From Paralvinella palmiformis (taxonomy: Eukaryota; Annelida; Polychaeta; Terebellida; Alvinellidae), in contig JAODUP010001306.1 of NCBI GenBank assembly GCA_025642065.1, positions 1 through 64,000 on the forward strand: DNA of 64,000 bases, given 5' to 3'. The notes below the pieces were generated by a model. That model was not told the origin of the DNA. It did no database searches and was given only the letters and a program-made list of their open reading frames with translations. Position numbers and translations under genes: made by a program. This document shows positions 11,141 to 22,720 of the stretch, in pieces. Positions within the stretch are counted from its first letter, which is position 1. Every line of letters starts with the position of its first letter.

Positions 11141-12158
11141 TATACTAAATATACATACTCGGTTTCATTCCAGCACCTTATCAACAATTTGCAAACCTGT
11201 TTCAAAAGACAGTTGTTTTCCATCTAAACAAATATTTAGTCAATAATAATTTCAATCAATCACTACAGTCTGCACACAAAAGTGATCACAGCACAACGTA
11301 CGGAATCTGTACTCCAGCAGGATTATGTCGGGAACCTTTCTAGGGAACCAAACATGGTGAAGCAAATTTTCAGAAGAAAATGAAAACAATTATCAGAAAG
11401 GAATCTTCTCTCCCGTATAAATGAGAACAGGCAGAAGAAGAGGTCTAGGTAGAGATATCCATCTATCTACCAAGTCTATACACAAATATTCACCGGCGCT
11501 ATAAGCATGTTCGAAATGCACCTGGGAAACAGTGGCAAGGAATTATCACTATATAAGATACTGGTTTTGTTCACTTCCAGACGAATATACTGGAAGAGTG
11601 ATTACAAATTGAAAGGTAACACACATACACACACATACTTAGCTTTAGCTAAACCACTTCCCTGTTTCCATATGTAAGTAGCACACGACAGAAGTTTGTT
11701 CAACCGAAACTGTTATGTTGGTTGATGCGTAAAGAGCCTATGACTCTTTTCACTCTGGTCTGACTACAACTTGCAACTTTTCTAAATATGTCTCCTTCAT
11801 TTTCAATTTAGGGAAAAAAATCTAACCGTGATCTTTCCAGTTCATTATTTATTTGTTACTTCTTAAATTACAGTCCAGTATCAGATAGAGTACTACGCGA
11901 ATGATTCATATTGTTATCATGAACTACTTACTGGTATATGTCTTTGATGTTGGTGTAATGGTGTAAGATCTGGTGAGGTTCTCTGGGCAGAGAATGGATC
12001 AGGACGTGCGAAACTACGTCTCCATAACTAAACAAAATATAGCGGGCGAAGCTTCCCCTCATTGGCGAAAAGAATAGACTGAAACTCATATCTATATATC
12101 ACCATGTTACTGACAATGTAGTTAAAGTTCTTCTTTAATCACTTCTTAATTGCCTTAT

Positions 12159-12161
<3 letters not shown>
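11141..12161. other. Intergenic, no supported gene
   Basis: No recognised coding motif or long repeat; short CA runs only near 11620. Confidence 0.5.

Positions 12162-12241
<80 letters not shown>
12162..12241. repeat. (AT)n microsatellite
   Basis: About 39 uninterrupted TA dinucleotides. Confidence 0.98.
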
Positions 12242-12242
<1 letters not shown>

Positions 12243-12469
12243 ATAGGTCAATAACCAATTAGTTGTTAGGTTAATCTAGTCAAGCTGCGCTATGGTTTGG
12301 TGCACATTTGGTGTCATTCATCTTCCTCTACTCTTTTTTCTTATACGTATTTTTCAGTCTATTTGAAGAAAAAAGAATTGCCCTTCCGAAGTTCACTTTG
12401 GATAATACACGGCTATTGCTCAGTGTCCCTTATGTGTACTTTATGTGTTGGTTTCAGAATGACTTTCAA

Positions 12470-12840
12470 GAACATCCATTTTGTTAGTGCATACAATTCA
12501 GTCAATAGATTTAAAATTATCCATTTTGTCAGTCTACTGATTTAAGATTATACTGTTTATCAGTCGATGCAATCAAAATGATCCATTTCGACAGTCTATA
12601 TATGCAAGATTGTCAATTTTTCAGTTTATACAGTCAAGATTATTTCAGTATTTGCATTCAAGATTATAAAACATTAATTATGTACATTCAGTAATTAACT
12701 CTTTAGTCAGTCTGCAAATCCAAGATTATCCATTTTGTTAGTCTATTCATTCAAAATTATCTATTTTGTCATTCTATACATTCAATAGTGTCCATTATGT
12801 TACTCCATACGTGCAATATTATTCATTTTGTCAGTCTAAG
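12470..12840. repeat. Decayed 31-bp minisatellite
   Basis: Units of about 31 bases on the theme ATTATCCATTTTGTTAGTCT followed by ATNCATTCAA repeat through the region. The last three complete units (from about 12730) are exactly 31 bases; earlier ones are shortened and mutated. Confidence 0.75.
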
Positions 12841-13278
12841 CTAATTCACATTCTTTACAACAACATCGCTCGTTGTCCCTTTTCTGTTATATACCTTTGT
12901 CACATTGAAATCACGCGTCAGCTGACATTTTAACTTTTCATTAAAGAAGCTAAAATAGTTGCACTCTCGTTATCTGATCTAAATGCATTACCATTTTCAC
13001 TTTGATCGATACATGGGTAGCCTGCATTATCCAGCTTATAAAGATAGCCGTCAATACTTACATCAATATCATCTGATGCCGAGATGTTGAATAGTAAACA
13101 AGTAAATAAAGGTTTTCGGCTTGTGTTTCAGGGCAGTGTTTACATTGGTTAAACATGGATTATATGTAAACAAACATCTGTCACAATCATCTGAATCAAC
13201 TCCCTGACATCACCTCTTGGCTACCATACATAGAGCTCAGGTCAGCAATTCCAATCGTTTAGGTCATTACTATATACT
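12841..13278. other. Intergenic, no supported gene
   Basis: No motif or repeat recognised. Confidence 0.5.
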
Positions 13279-13462
13279 GGGGCGCCTCCGTGGTCTAGCG
13301 GTAGCGTGTTGGACTACAGATCACTACCACCCGTGTTCGAATCCCGGTGTGGGAATATATGAAGGTCGTTTCGTCTTTCACTTCATCTCATTACCTTTGG
13401 AGGTCACTCGGCCCATTTAGCCTACCTTGTGCACAAAAGTGGCCGTAAATCATCAATCATCA
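13279..13462 (+). mobile_element. tRNA-derived SINE, family A, near full length
   Basis: It begins GGGGCGCCTCCGTGGTCTA, continues GCGGTAGCGTGTTGGACTAC (A-box side) and has a clean B box GTTCGAATCC at 13335-13344. The family body and the end GTGGCCGTAAATCATCAATC plus ATCAT follow. This is the best-preserved copy and serves as the reference for the family. The tRNA-like head is not a functional tRNA gene: no cloverleaf with a paired acceptor stem is evident. Confidence 0.88.
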
Positions 13463-14293
13463 TTATTAGTTATTAGAGTTTTACAGCCACAGTTTTCTTA
13501 ATGTGCAGAGATCAGTGACTTAATATTACGAGTTGCTTTACATCAGCAGCATAGAGCATGCCTCAGGTTAAAGTTGGTTTCAGTATCTTCTCCAGCTTTT
13601 TCTAGAATTACATATCATATATCTCTTAAAATGAGAATCATTCTCAGTAATAAGAGTGAGGTTAAAATATGCTATGCGGGATTCATGTACACAAAACTTG
13701 CAACTCGCAAAACTAAGATGTGGTAGAAATGTCTCAAACGAGCTAATAGTGGTTGATGGGGTTCTAGAATAAATAACGCTTTGTCTGTGACTTTTGTCTT
13801 GTGATTTTATTCCTAGACAAATTTGTGACATTTTTCAGTGAATTCATACCCTGTGACTTTCTTTCCAGTCACCGTTGATCTATCCTATGGTTATCCAAAA
13901 TATGGAACCTTCTGCTGTTGTTGTTTCGATACTTCTGATTTTCTTATGGTGCGCAGTAATTGGTATGTCAATTCTGGGGTAATTATGATTTCGGAGACAA
14001 TATTGTTCATATAATCCCTTGTTGCTTTAATCAAAGCTTGTAGAGTAGTAATAGCATCTAAGCGTAATATGTTGGGTATGTTTCGATATAAGATGGTTAT
14101 GGTATGATGCAGTTATGCTGGAGAGCCTCTTTTTGTTTGCATGCGATAACCTTTTACATTTTACTTGGAAACATTCAAGTAGTCATGCACTTATTCATGA
14201 GGCAGTTGACACATTTTAGGCTTCGTCTTGACTTTGATAATACGTTTTCATGGTGATTATTTTAGGGCCTGCTTCATGGTCTCAATTAGTAGA
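13463..14293. other. Intergenic, no supported gene
   Basis: Nothing recognised; a minus-strand open frame at 13580-13831 has no known motif. Confidence 0.5.
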
Positions 14294-15686
14294 GTTTCTG
14301 TCCATGTCGAGGTAACGTTTCTGTCGTAGTAACGTGTTTGCCGTGGTAACGTGTTTGTCGTAGTAACGTGTTTGTCGTGGTAACGTGTTTGTCGTAGTAA
14401 CGTGTTTGCCGTGGTAACGTGTTTGCCTTAGTAATATGTTTGCCGTGGTAACGTTTCTGTCGTAGTAACATGTTTGCCGTGGTAACGAGTTTGCCGTGGT
14501 AACGTGTTTGTCGTAGTAACGTGTCTTTCGTAGTAATGTGTTTGTCGTAGTAACGTGTTTGTCGTAGTAACGTGTCTGTCGTAGTAACGTGTTTGTCGCA
14601 GTAACGTGTCTGTCGTAGTAACGTGTTTGCCGTGGTAACGTGTCTGCCGTGGTAACGTGTTTTTCGTGGTAACGTGTTTTTCGTGGTAACGTGTTTGTCG
14701 TGGTAACGTGTTTGTCGTGGTAACGTGTTTGTCGTAGTAACGTGTTTGTCGTAGTAATGTGTCTGTCGTAGTAACACGTCTGTCGTAGTAACGTGTTTGT
14801 CGTAGTAACGTGTTTGTCGTAGTAACGTGTTTGTCGTAGTAATGTGTCTGTCGTAGTAATGTGTCTGTCGTAGTAACGTGTGTGTCGTAGTAAGGTGTCT
14901 GTCGTAGTAAGGTGTCTGTCGTAGTAACAGTTTCTGTCGTTTTTTCGTGGGTAAGGTGTCTGTCGTAGTAACGTGTCTGTCGTAGAAACCCTTTGTTTGG
15001 TTCTTTTAGTAACGTGTCTGTCGTAGTAACGTGTTTGTCGTAGTAACGTGTCTGTCGTAGTAACATGTTTGCCGTGGTAACGTGTTTTTCGTGGTAACGT
15101 GTCTGTCGTAGTAACGTGTCTGTCGTAGTAACATGTTTGCCGTGGTAACGTGTTTTTCGTGGTAACGTGTTTGTCGTGGTAACGTGTTTGTCGTGGTAAC
15201 GTGTCTGTCGTAGTAACATGTTTGCCGTGGTAACGTGTTTTTCGTGGTAACGTGTTTGTCGTGGTAACGTGTTTGTCGTGGTAACGTGTCTGTCGTAGTA
15301 ACACGTCTGTCGTAGTAAGGTGTCTGTCGTAGTAAGGTGTCTGTCGTAGTAAGGTGTCTGTCGTAGTAACGTGTCTGTCGTAGTAACACGTCTGTCGTAG
15401 TAAGGTGTCTGTCGTAGTAAGGTGTCTGTCGTAGTAACGTGTTTGTCGTGGTAACACGTCTGTCGTAGTAAGGTGTTTGTCGTAGTTACGTGTTTGTCGT
15501 AGTAACGTGTTTGTCGTAGTAACACGTCTGTCGTAGTAACGTGTTTGTCGTAGTAACACGTCTGTCGTAGTAACGTGTTTGTCGTAGTAACACGTCTGTC
15601 GTAGTAACACGTCTGTCGTAGTAACATGTTTGTCGTAGTAACACGTCTGTCGTAGTAACGTGTTTGTCGTAGTAACATGTTTGTCG
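14294..15686. repeat. 17-bp-unit minisatellite, about 80 copies
   Basis: The unit is close to GTAACGTGTTTGTCGTA. Variants swap TCGTAG for CCGTGG, ACGTG for ACATG, ACACG or AAGGTG, and TTTGT for TCTGT. Because 17 is not a multiple of three and the unit has no stop on the minus strand, all minus frames stay open and give repetitive ORFs of up to 442 residues; these are artefacts. Around 14935-15010 the array is interrupted by unrelated bases. Runs of several units recur as blocks (for example near 15061, 15130 and 15214), showing higher-order duplication. Confidence 0.95.
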
Positions 15687-16142
15687 AAATTTGTTGTAGC
15701 GGTTGCGATCTAATAAATGATCCAATTTTGGAGTGTTATTTAGTGGTCTAAATCATATTGCATAATCCACCTCAGTTTGGGTGTCAATTTCGATTCTCCA
15801 TCCAATTGTTGATAGGTTTTCCATCTCACAATGTGTGTACTCGTCTATTTACGTCACATGTAGCCAACATTTTTTAACGCTAAGTTCGTTTTCAGTTAAT
15901 TTACAGTCATCGTCAAGTTTATGTAATATGCCATAGTTCAGAGATCAGGGCTATACAATAAATCTATATAAACCTTTTATATATATCAAGGTGTTAATAG
16001 ATACTTAGATACCGTTTCATAAAAACATTAAATATAACTGTTTAACAAGCTGAGACGGGTTAATTGGCCATCAGATTCAATAAATTAAAACGATAGCCGA
16101 AATGATCTTATGAATGTACTTTAGAGCGATATGTGTGACTCC

Positions 16143-16145
<3 letters not shown>
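15687..16145. other. Intergenic, no supported gene
   Basis: No motif or repeat recognised. Confidence 0.5.
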
Positions 16146-16185
<40 letters not shown>

Positions 16186-16471
16186 GCTTCGGAGCTGCAA
16201 TGCTGTTGTCTGGTGACTGGTTCACTCAGCCAGGAATGATAACATGATAGGACGTGATGGCTATATATCCGAGTGATGTTATTCTGTGTATATAAAAGCA
16301 ACGTGCGTTGTATGCTCCCTGGGCTAGTTGAAGTGTTTGCTGGTTAGAAACAGGTCAGTATCCGGGATAATAATAATAATAATAATAATAATGACAATGA
16401 TAAAAACATCCGAGATCAGCACAAGGTGAATATGGTGCTATATAATTCAAACATCCTTATCGTTATTACAT

Positions 16472-16528
<57 letters not shown>

Positions 16529-16579
16529 GAGAGAAAGAGAGAGACAGAGGCATTACATTATATTATATTATTATATATC

Positions 16580-16632
<53 letters not shown>
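16146..16632. repeat. Cluster of microsatellites
   Basis: (AT)n at 16146-16183, (AAT)n at about 16369-16391, (CA)n(GA)n with AAAG interruptions at 16472-16545, and (AT)n at about 16585-16632. Between the first two, a TATATAAAAG sequence at about 16288-16297 resembles a TATA box, but no transcript start or gene can be tied to it. Confidence 0.9.
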
Positions 16633-16634
<2 letters not shown>

Positions 16635-17270
16635 TTATCATAAAGAATTTAGCCATAAGGCAAATTATATTCTAAAAATATTTTTTTTAAATGACCAATG
16701 ATAAAATCAATGATCACATAGATTATAACTCAATGGGTGATTCCTATTACTGTAACATCGTTATTTATGCATGATATCTTGTATTGAAAGTGAACTGTTT
16801 TATTTTCTGAATCAGCCATTCGTGCAAATTTTAATACATGTATATGTCAAAAGTGTTAATACTATAATGTAATAATTTTTTTTAATAATATGCAGGTGAT
16901 ACATATATGACTGGTCCCCAGGTACAAGTAAAAATAATATCTCCATTAAATATTGTTTTAAATCTTCATTAAAAGCAATTTACATTGAATTAAAAGTGTC
17001 GATTTAAAATAATTTATTTAAATCATTGAAATCTATTTTTAAAAACGCCGCTACGAGTCAACATGTATAACAAAGGCTTAGCTGGGTAATTCATCTGGAA
17101 AGATCGGTCCGTTCAATCATTTGGTAATATACTGATAAACATTGTGTTAAATCCTTTGGAAAGACACAATCATTCAGGTGAAATATTATTCTCAGTCTCC
17201 GTGTAATATGAAATAATTTACTGAAATGTTCCAGTATTTGACGTTAGTGAAAAGTTGCCATCCCTTATTA
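16633..17270. other. AT-rich intergenic sequence
   Basis: No motif recognised on either strand. Confidence 0.5.
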
Positions 17271-17436
17271 ACAATGGGCGCCACAGCTGTTTCTAACCCG
17301 AGACCGAAGTTGGTAACCGATTCAACGCATTTCACCTGGATCGGTCTATTGTCATCAGATGGACAAATAGTGATATCGAGCTTGGCTGTTGCCAATGACT
17401 CCCATTGTATCGAATCAAGCGAACGCTAGTGAGTAC
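17271..17436 (+). mobile_element. Dispersed repeat, family C fragment
   Basis: TTGTCATCAGATGGACAAAT and CCAATGACTCCCATTGTATC, then AACGCTAGTGA, follow the same order as at 6250-6510. It runs into an AT tract. Confidence 0.6.
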
Positions 17437-17649
<213 letters not shown>

Positions 17650-17663
17650 AAACAGAACGGCAC

Positions 17664-17870
17664 AATATTGTAGTCACTAGCGTTAGCTTGATTGTCGAGA
17701 CATTGTTGCGCAATAAATAATTTAGGATAGACGAAGGCAACAATCATCGCCAGGAAGACTATATCTCCTTTGTTAATCCCGACTATGGATATATTGCCCT
17801 GCCACGGTTTGAACCCATATGCTAAAGATCTGTGGCCAACCGCGCTACCAGTTAGACAATCGAGGCATAT
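17664..17870 (-). mobile_element. tRNA-derived SINE, family C
   Basis: On the minus strand the head carries an A-box-like TAACTGGTAGCGCGGTTGG and a B box GGGTTCAAACC (about 17805-17865). It continues with CCATAGTCGGGATTAACAAA and TCTATCCTAAATTATTTATT and ends AACGCTAGTGACTACAA, which matches 6340-6510. The head supports calling the whole family a tRNA-derived SINE. Confidence 0.65.
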
Positions 17871-17884
17871 TTGTTCTACATCAG

Positions 17885-18059
17885 TGGCCTAGTTGGTAGC
17901 GCGTTGGACCACAGATCACTATCACCTGAATTCGAATCTCGGCATGGGCAGATCTGAAGGGTGTGTTATCTTTTATTATGCTTCATTACCTTTGGAGGTC
18001 GCTCGGCCCATTTAGCGTACCAGATGCACAAAGGTGATCGTAAAACATAAATCATCATC
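17885..18059 (+). mobile_element. tRNA-derived SINE, family A
   Basis: The head TGGCCTAGTTGGTAGCGCG, B-box-like AATTCGAATCTCG, body GCTTCATTACCTTTGGAGGT and CGCTCGGCCCATTTAGCG, and 3' end GATCGTAAAACATAAATCATC are all present. It abuts a LINE fragment on its 3' side. Confidence 0.8.
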
Positions 18060-18290
18060 TGCCGAGGGAAAGGGAGGTTTCATGTATAAGTTACACTACT
18101 TGAACGGTTTCAATTCTATTTTGGACAATTCTCCCAGAGAGTGCCTGCTAATTTTATGGTGTCTACAAATCCCTACAATAAGTTTAGTCCCATCATTTGT
18201 TTTCACCAATATAACCTTGAATCAGCTCGACAGAAAATTGACAATAGTTTCGTTACAAATGAAAACAAAAACACTATAACTTGAATGTGA
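18060..18290 (+). mobile_element. LINE fragment (same CR1/L2-type family)
   Basis: The segment CGGTTTCAATTCTATTTTGG, then ACAATTCTCCCAGAGAGTGC and ATGGTGTCT, aligns with the reverse complement of 3560-3680 and with 32700-32790. It is truncated on the 5' side where the SINE ends. Confidence 0.55.
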
Positions 18291-19241
18291 ATTTGACTAC
18301 CTAATTTTATACCTGTGCTAATCTACAATGGAGCGTGACAGTGACGTGATGGAAGAGCAGAGATAGACAATGATCAGCATGCGGCAGGTTGGAGTAATGC
18401 TTTCTTCTATAAACAAGAAATATCGGTCTACTATAGCTGATTCTTTAAGTATATTGTCTGTAAAAACCTAGAAAGATTTTGTTCAAATCAGCGACTTTGA
18501 CATGTGAGATAGCTCAGTACATCAATTTGAGTAAAAAACCGATATGTAGTAGTTAAATATAAGAAGACATTATATTGATCTCCAATCTAATAATCCCATT
18601 GAAGAAGATTACAGAGGATACCCAGACATTGTTGCTGGTGGGAAGAGGCTCACCTTATGGCTCTTTTTAAGAGATGCCACCCCACAACCTCATTCTCTCC
18701 CATTTTGGCGAGAAGGCCCTTACAAGGGCAGCAAGGCTATTTGGATCTTGTAGGATGTCTTTTTGCTGCTGGTTGCGAATGGGTTCCATTGCAGTTTAAG
18801 CTTTAGGGTTTCAAAATGGTTTGTCCGCCACTGTGTACATTGTTACTAAACACAAATATTTATTCCTTATGGTTACAGTTCAATGCTTTTAACCATACTT
18901 TTGATTTGAATGTAAACCATAATGGAACTTTGCCTTTTACATCTCACGTTATATTTAAAAGGCTTTAGATACTTATTATTTCCCGTGGGTAGTCAATAAT
19001 GACTTTAGTCGACCTCGACCACGCATTCCAATTTTTGTTGGCTGAATTGAAATGCTAATGGCGTCTTATTTACTTTCAGATTATGTCGTCAGTACGTAGA
19101 ATGTTCATCATTTAGCATCGACTGGTTTAATGATGAGTTTGGCATGTGTAACATCTATGAAGGTATTATAGACACCAATCGCTTGGTAGAAAAAGTCTCG
19201 GTATCACTGTTTGGTAAGCTATTAAACATAAGATTATATAA
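18291..19241. other. Intergenic, no supported gene
   Basis: No motif or repeat recognised. Confidence 0.5.
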
Positions 19242-19253
19242 CACACACATATA

Positions 19254-19286
<33 letters not shown>

Positions 19287-19290
19287 CACA

Positions 19291-19350
<60 letters not shown>
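19242..19350. repeat. (CA)n(CT)n(AT)n compound microsatellite
   Basis: CA, then CT, then AT dinucleotides follow each other without unique sequence. Confidence 0.95.
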
Positions 19351-19356
<6 letters not shown>

Positions 19357-19496
19357 TACCTGAATGCTAACTAGTATATTGATCAGAAAAGTTGTTGATG
19401 TAACTAATTAATACTACTTAAACTTTCCGTTCTCTGTTACTGCATGTTTTGCAAGATTAATATCATCCGTGATGCATTTCCGGTTAATAAACTGAA

Positions 19497-19712
<216 letters not shown>

Positions 19713-20009
19713 GTTTGTGTGTCTGGTAATTTGTGTGCATTAAGAAATATGTTTCTATATGGCTAATAAATGCCTTAGCATTTACTGTGATCAATCAATA
19801 GATAGTAACGTGGTGTGGTCAAAATTCAAATACCGAAGCCAGTAGGTGTTATTTATACTAGTGATGCGACTAACTCAATTTTCTTCTCCTATTATGGGAT
19901 CACGCAGCAAAGGAAATACTAAGGAAGACGTTGAGGAACTAGCAGCATTGGCTAGTGTATTTAAGGATGAGATGATTGCGGGAGATCAACTGTCGACCGA
20001 ATTCTACAT

Positions 20010-22018
20010 TTAGTAAACTTAATCACCAACAGAAGATCTAGATAAGGCCTTTGAAAGAGCTAACCACATCGTCATCTTAGACGCTTTAATCTACCTGGGC
20101 ATCAAGGGAAGAATGATATCGTGGGTAGAAGACTTCCTAGACAATAGAGAAATTAAAGTTACAGTCCAAGGGGTAAAATCTGACTCACACCCACTTACTA
20201 CAGGCTCCCCACAGGGCTCCGCCCTCTCACCTACACTATTTAACACCCTAATTACAGCACTAATCTCCACATCTTTACCCCCATGTGTCGACATCATGGC
20301 TTATGCCGACGACATAGCCATTATTTCACACGACCCAAGGCCGGTCAAAAAACTACAAACCGCCGTCGACACAACAACATCTAAAGCCAATGACCTAGGT
20401 CTATTTTTCTCCACCGCCAAAACTAAAATAATTGCATTCAACACCAATACAAAACAACACAACACCTTCCATATAGGCAAACAAGACATTGAAATAGTCA
20501 AACAGTACATATACTTAGGCGTCATCATAGACAACCACCTCAATTTCAACAAACACGCACTACAAACAAAACAAAAAATCTACTCTCGACTAAACATAAT
20601 AAACATTATTTCTAATGTTAAAGTAGGAATAAACACAAACAATCTTATTAATCTTTATAAAGTCATAATTCAATCCATACTTCTTTATGCCGCCCCAATC
20701 TACCTACTTGCATCTAAAACGGCAATTAAACACATATAAATAGCACAAAGAACTGCACTTAAATATGTCTTAGGACTCCCCCCTACTGCCCCCTCTGCCC
20801 TTATCAGCAGAGAATCCGGCATCCCCCTATTGCCCATCTCATTAGAGGAGACACAGCCAAATACATATTAAGAACAGCGACAAAACCGGACCCAGTAGAA
20901 ATCACATCTAAAATACAAGAAAGCTTACACAAAGACCCCAGAGTACACATTAATAAAAGCTGGGCCATAAAAGCAGCTGCTATTCAAAGGGACATGATAA
21001 TTCCAGCCATCCACCCTCCGGATGCCAAGGAAATTGCTCCATGGCGCGACTACCCATTGACCATCATTATCGTAAACAGAAAATCAAAAACCCAAGACCC
21101 ACAAGGGGCATTCACTGAGGCGTCGGACAGGATCTCTTCCCTGAACAGAGACCGGGCAGCAATAAACATCTACACAGATGCCAGTGTCCGCCAGGATGGA
21201 AAATCTGCCTGGGCCTGTTTTGTGGAGGGAGCACTCCGAAATCCCTGTGGAAGACTCCCCAACCACACACCAATCACTCTAGCAGAACTTCACGCCATAC
21301 ACGCCGCCCTCGCATGGCGGGAGGCACAATACAGACACGAAGACACAATCATACACTCAGACTCGATGGCAGCCATCAAAATCCTGGCACAAACAAAAAC
21401 ACGAACATATCCATAAATCACAACGAAATTTATTAACTCCGCCTCTGCATTAAGCCAACGTGGCAGTCTAACCACTCTACATTGGGTTCCCAGCCACACA
21501 AATATCGAGGGTAATGAACGAGCCGACGCTCTGGCCAACGAAGCTACTAACCTAACCAACATCCTACACACAGAACAGACACCAGGTGCCTACAAACACA
21601 TAATAACAGAATATCTTCACAAACAAATAACACCAAATCAAGACACAGCCAAATTAAGTACCTGGTACAATAAAACCATTGTTCCCGGCATTCACATCAT
21701 AAATAACAGAATAGCAGACGTACACATACGCCGCCTCCGCTGCTGGGTGCACACAAAAAGCTTTGTCGGCCCAAATAATAAAGCACTCTGCTTGCATTGT
21801 AATCAAAACTTCGACCCCGTCCAATATCTAATTAATTGTCCCGCCTCCCCAGCCTGCCGACAACCTCTTAAACAACTCTTAACTCCGGCACAACACAACC
21901 TAACAGACACAGAAAAAGCAGTCATTATAATACACAAAGTCACAACCACGCCACACATAATAATACCTTATTTAAAACAGACCCATACATCTGGCAAAAG
22001 CCAAACAACACACAGTAA
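20010..22018 (+). mobile_element. I-superfamily LINE remnant: RT, RNase H, C-terminal Cys motif
   Basis: RT begins near 20035 with LDKAFERANHIVILDAL and runs through TTGSPQGSALSPTLFNTL and the catalytic box MAYADDIAII, then YLGVIIDNHLNF. A TAA at 20737 and a frameshift near 20850 break it. From about 20960 a second frame carries RNase H with all four acidic positions visible: IYTDAS, LAELHAI, HSDSMAAI and, after an in-frame TAA at 21414, GNERADALANEA. The end has the Cys motif CLHCNQNFDPVQYLINC and, after another shift, TDPYIWQKPN followed by TAA at 22016. RT followed by RNase H is typical of I-like non-LTR elements. ORF1, the endonuclease and part of the RT N-terminus are missing, with a likely small deletion just before 20035. 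Base use (C- and A-rich) differs from the surroundings. The upstream short frame at 19896, MGSRSKGNTKEDVEELAAL, may be unrelated. Confidence 0.9.
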
Positions 22019-22022
22019 ATAT

Positions 22023-22069
22023 TTTGTAAAGGTTCGGCACCGGTACGTCCGGGACCGGAACTTTACAAA
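22023..22069 (+). other. Long imperfect hairpin after the LINE stop codon
   Basis: Two 21-base arms (TTTGTAAAGGTTCGGCACCGG and its near-complement ending CGGAACTTTACAAA) are separated by TACGT; 17 of 21 positions pair. It begins five bases after the LINE ORF stop. In several LINE families a 3'-UTR stem-loop is recognised by the RT; that role here is inferred. Confidence 0.7.
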
Positions 22070-22116
22070 GTCATTTTCAGATACAGAAACTCTACGGAGA
22101 AGGACTCCACCACAGA

Positions 22117-22683
22117 GGCTGTGCCAAACAAGCGACAGCCTGGGGCTGTGCCAAACAAGCGACAGCCTGGGGCTGTGCCAAACAAGCGACAGCCTGGGGC
22201 TGTGCCAAACAAGCGACAGCCTGGGGCTGTGCCAAACAAGCGACAGCCTGGGGCTGTGCCAAACAAGCGACAGCCTGGGGCTGTGCCAAACAAGCGACAG
22301 CCTGGGGCTGTGCCAAACAAGCGACAGCCTGGGGCTGTGCCAAACAAGCGACAGCCTGGGGCTGTGCCAAACAAGCGACAGCCTGGGGCTGTGCCAAACA
22401 AGCGACAGCCTGGGGCTGTGCCAAACAAGCGACAGCCTGGGGCTGTGCCAAACAAGCGACAGCCTGGGGCTGTGCCAAACAAGCGACAGCCTGGGGCTGT
22501 GCCAAACAAGCGACAGCCTGGGGCTGTGCCAAACAAGCGACAGCCTGGGGCTGTGCCAAACAAGCGACAGCCTGGGGCTGTGCCAAACAAGCGACAGCCT
22601 GGGGCTGTGCCAAACAAGCGACAGCCTGGGGCTGTGCCAAACAAGCGACAGCCTGGGGCTGTGCCAAACAAGCGACAGCCTGG
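22117..22683. repeat. Perfect 27-bp minisatellite, exactly 21 copies
   Basis: The unit starts GGCTGTGCCAAACAAGCGAC and ends AGCCTGG. The array spans 567 bases, which is 21 x 27, with no base change visible between units. Every unit junction forms the hairpin ACAGCC-TGG-GGCTGT. Since 27 is a multiple of three, several frames on both strands stay open; the resulting LCQTSDSLG-type or AQPQAVACL-type repeat proteins are not supported as genes. It lies in what would be the 3' UTR of the LINE. Confidence 0.98.
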
Positions 22684-22700
22684 GGATACTCCCCGAACTA

Positions 22701-22720
22701 CAAGCAAGCAAGCAAGCAAG
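22701..22720. repeat. (CAAG)5 tetranucleotide repeat
   Basis: Five CAAG units directly follow the minisatellite and a short spacer. Confidence 0.9.

Noticed and set aside
14282..15610. Long minus-strand ORFs (up to 442 aa) of RQTRYYDKHVTT-type repeats
   Set aside because: They come from a stop-free 17-bp tandem unit; all minus frames are open, so openness is not evidence of coding.
20113..20739. Host gene encoding a reverse transcriptase
   Set aside because: It is the broken middle of a LINE, with stops, frameshifts and RNase H following.
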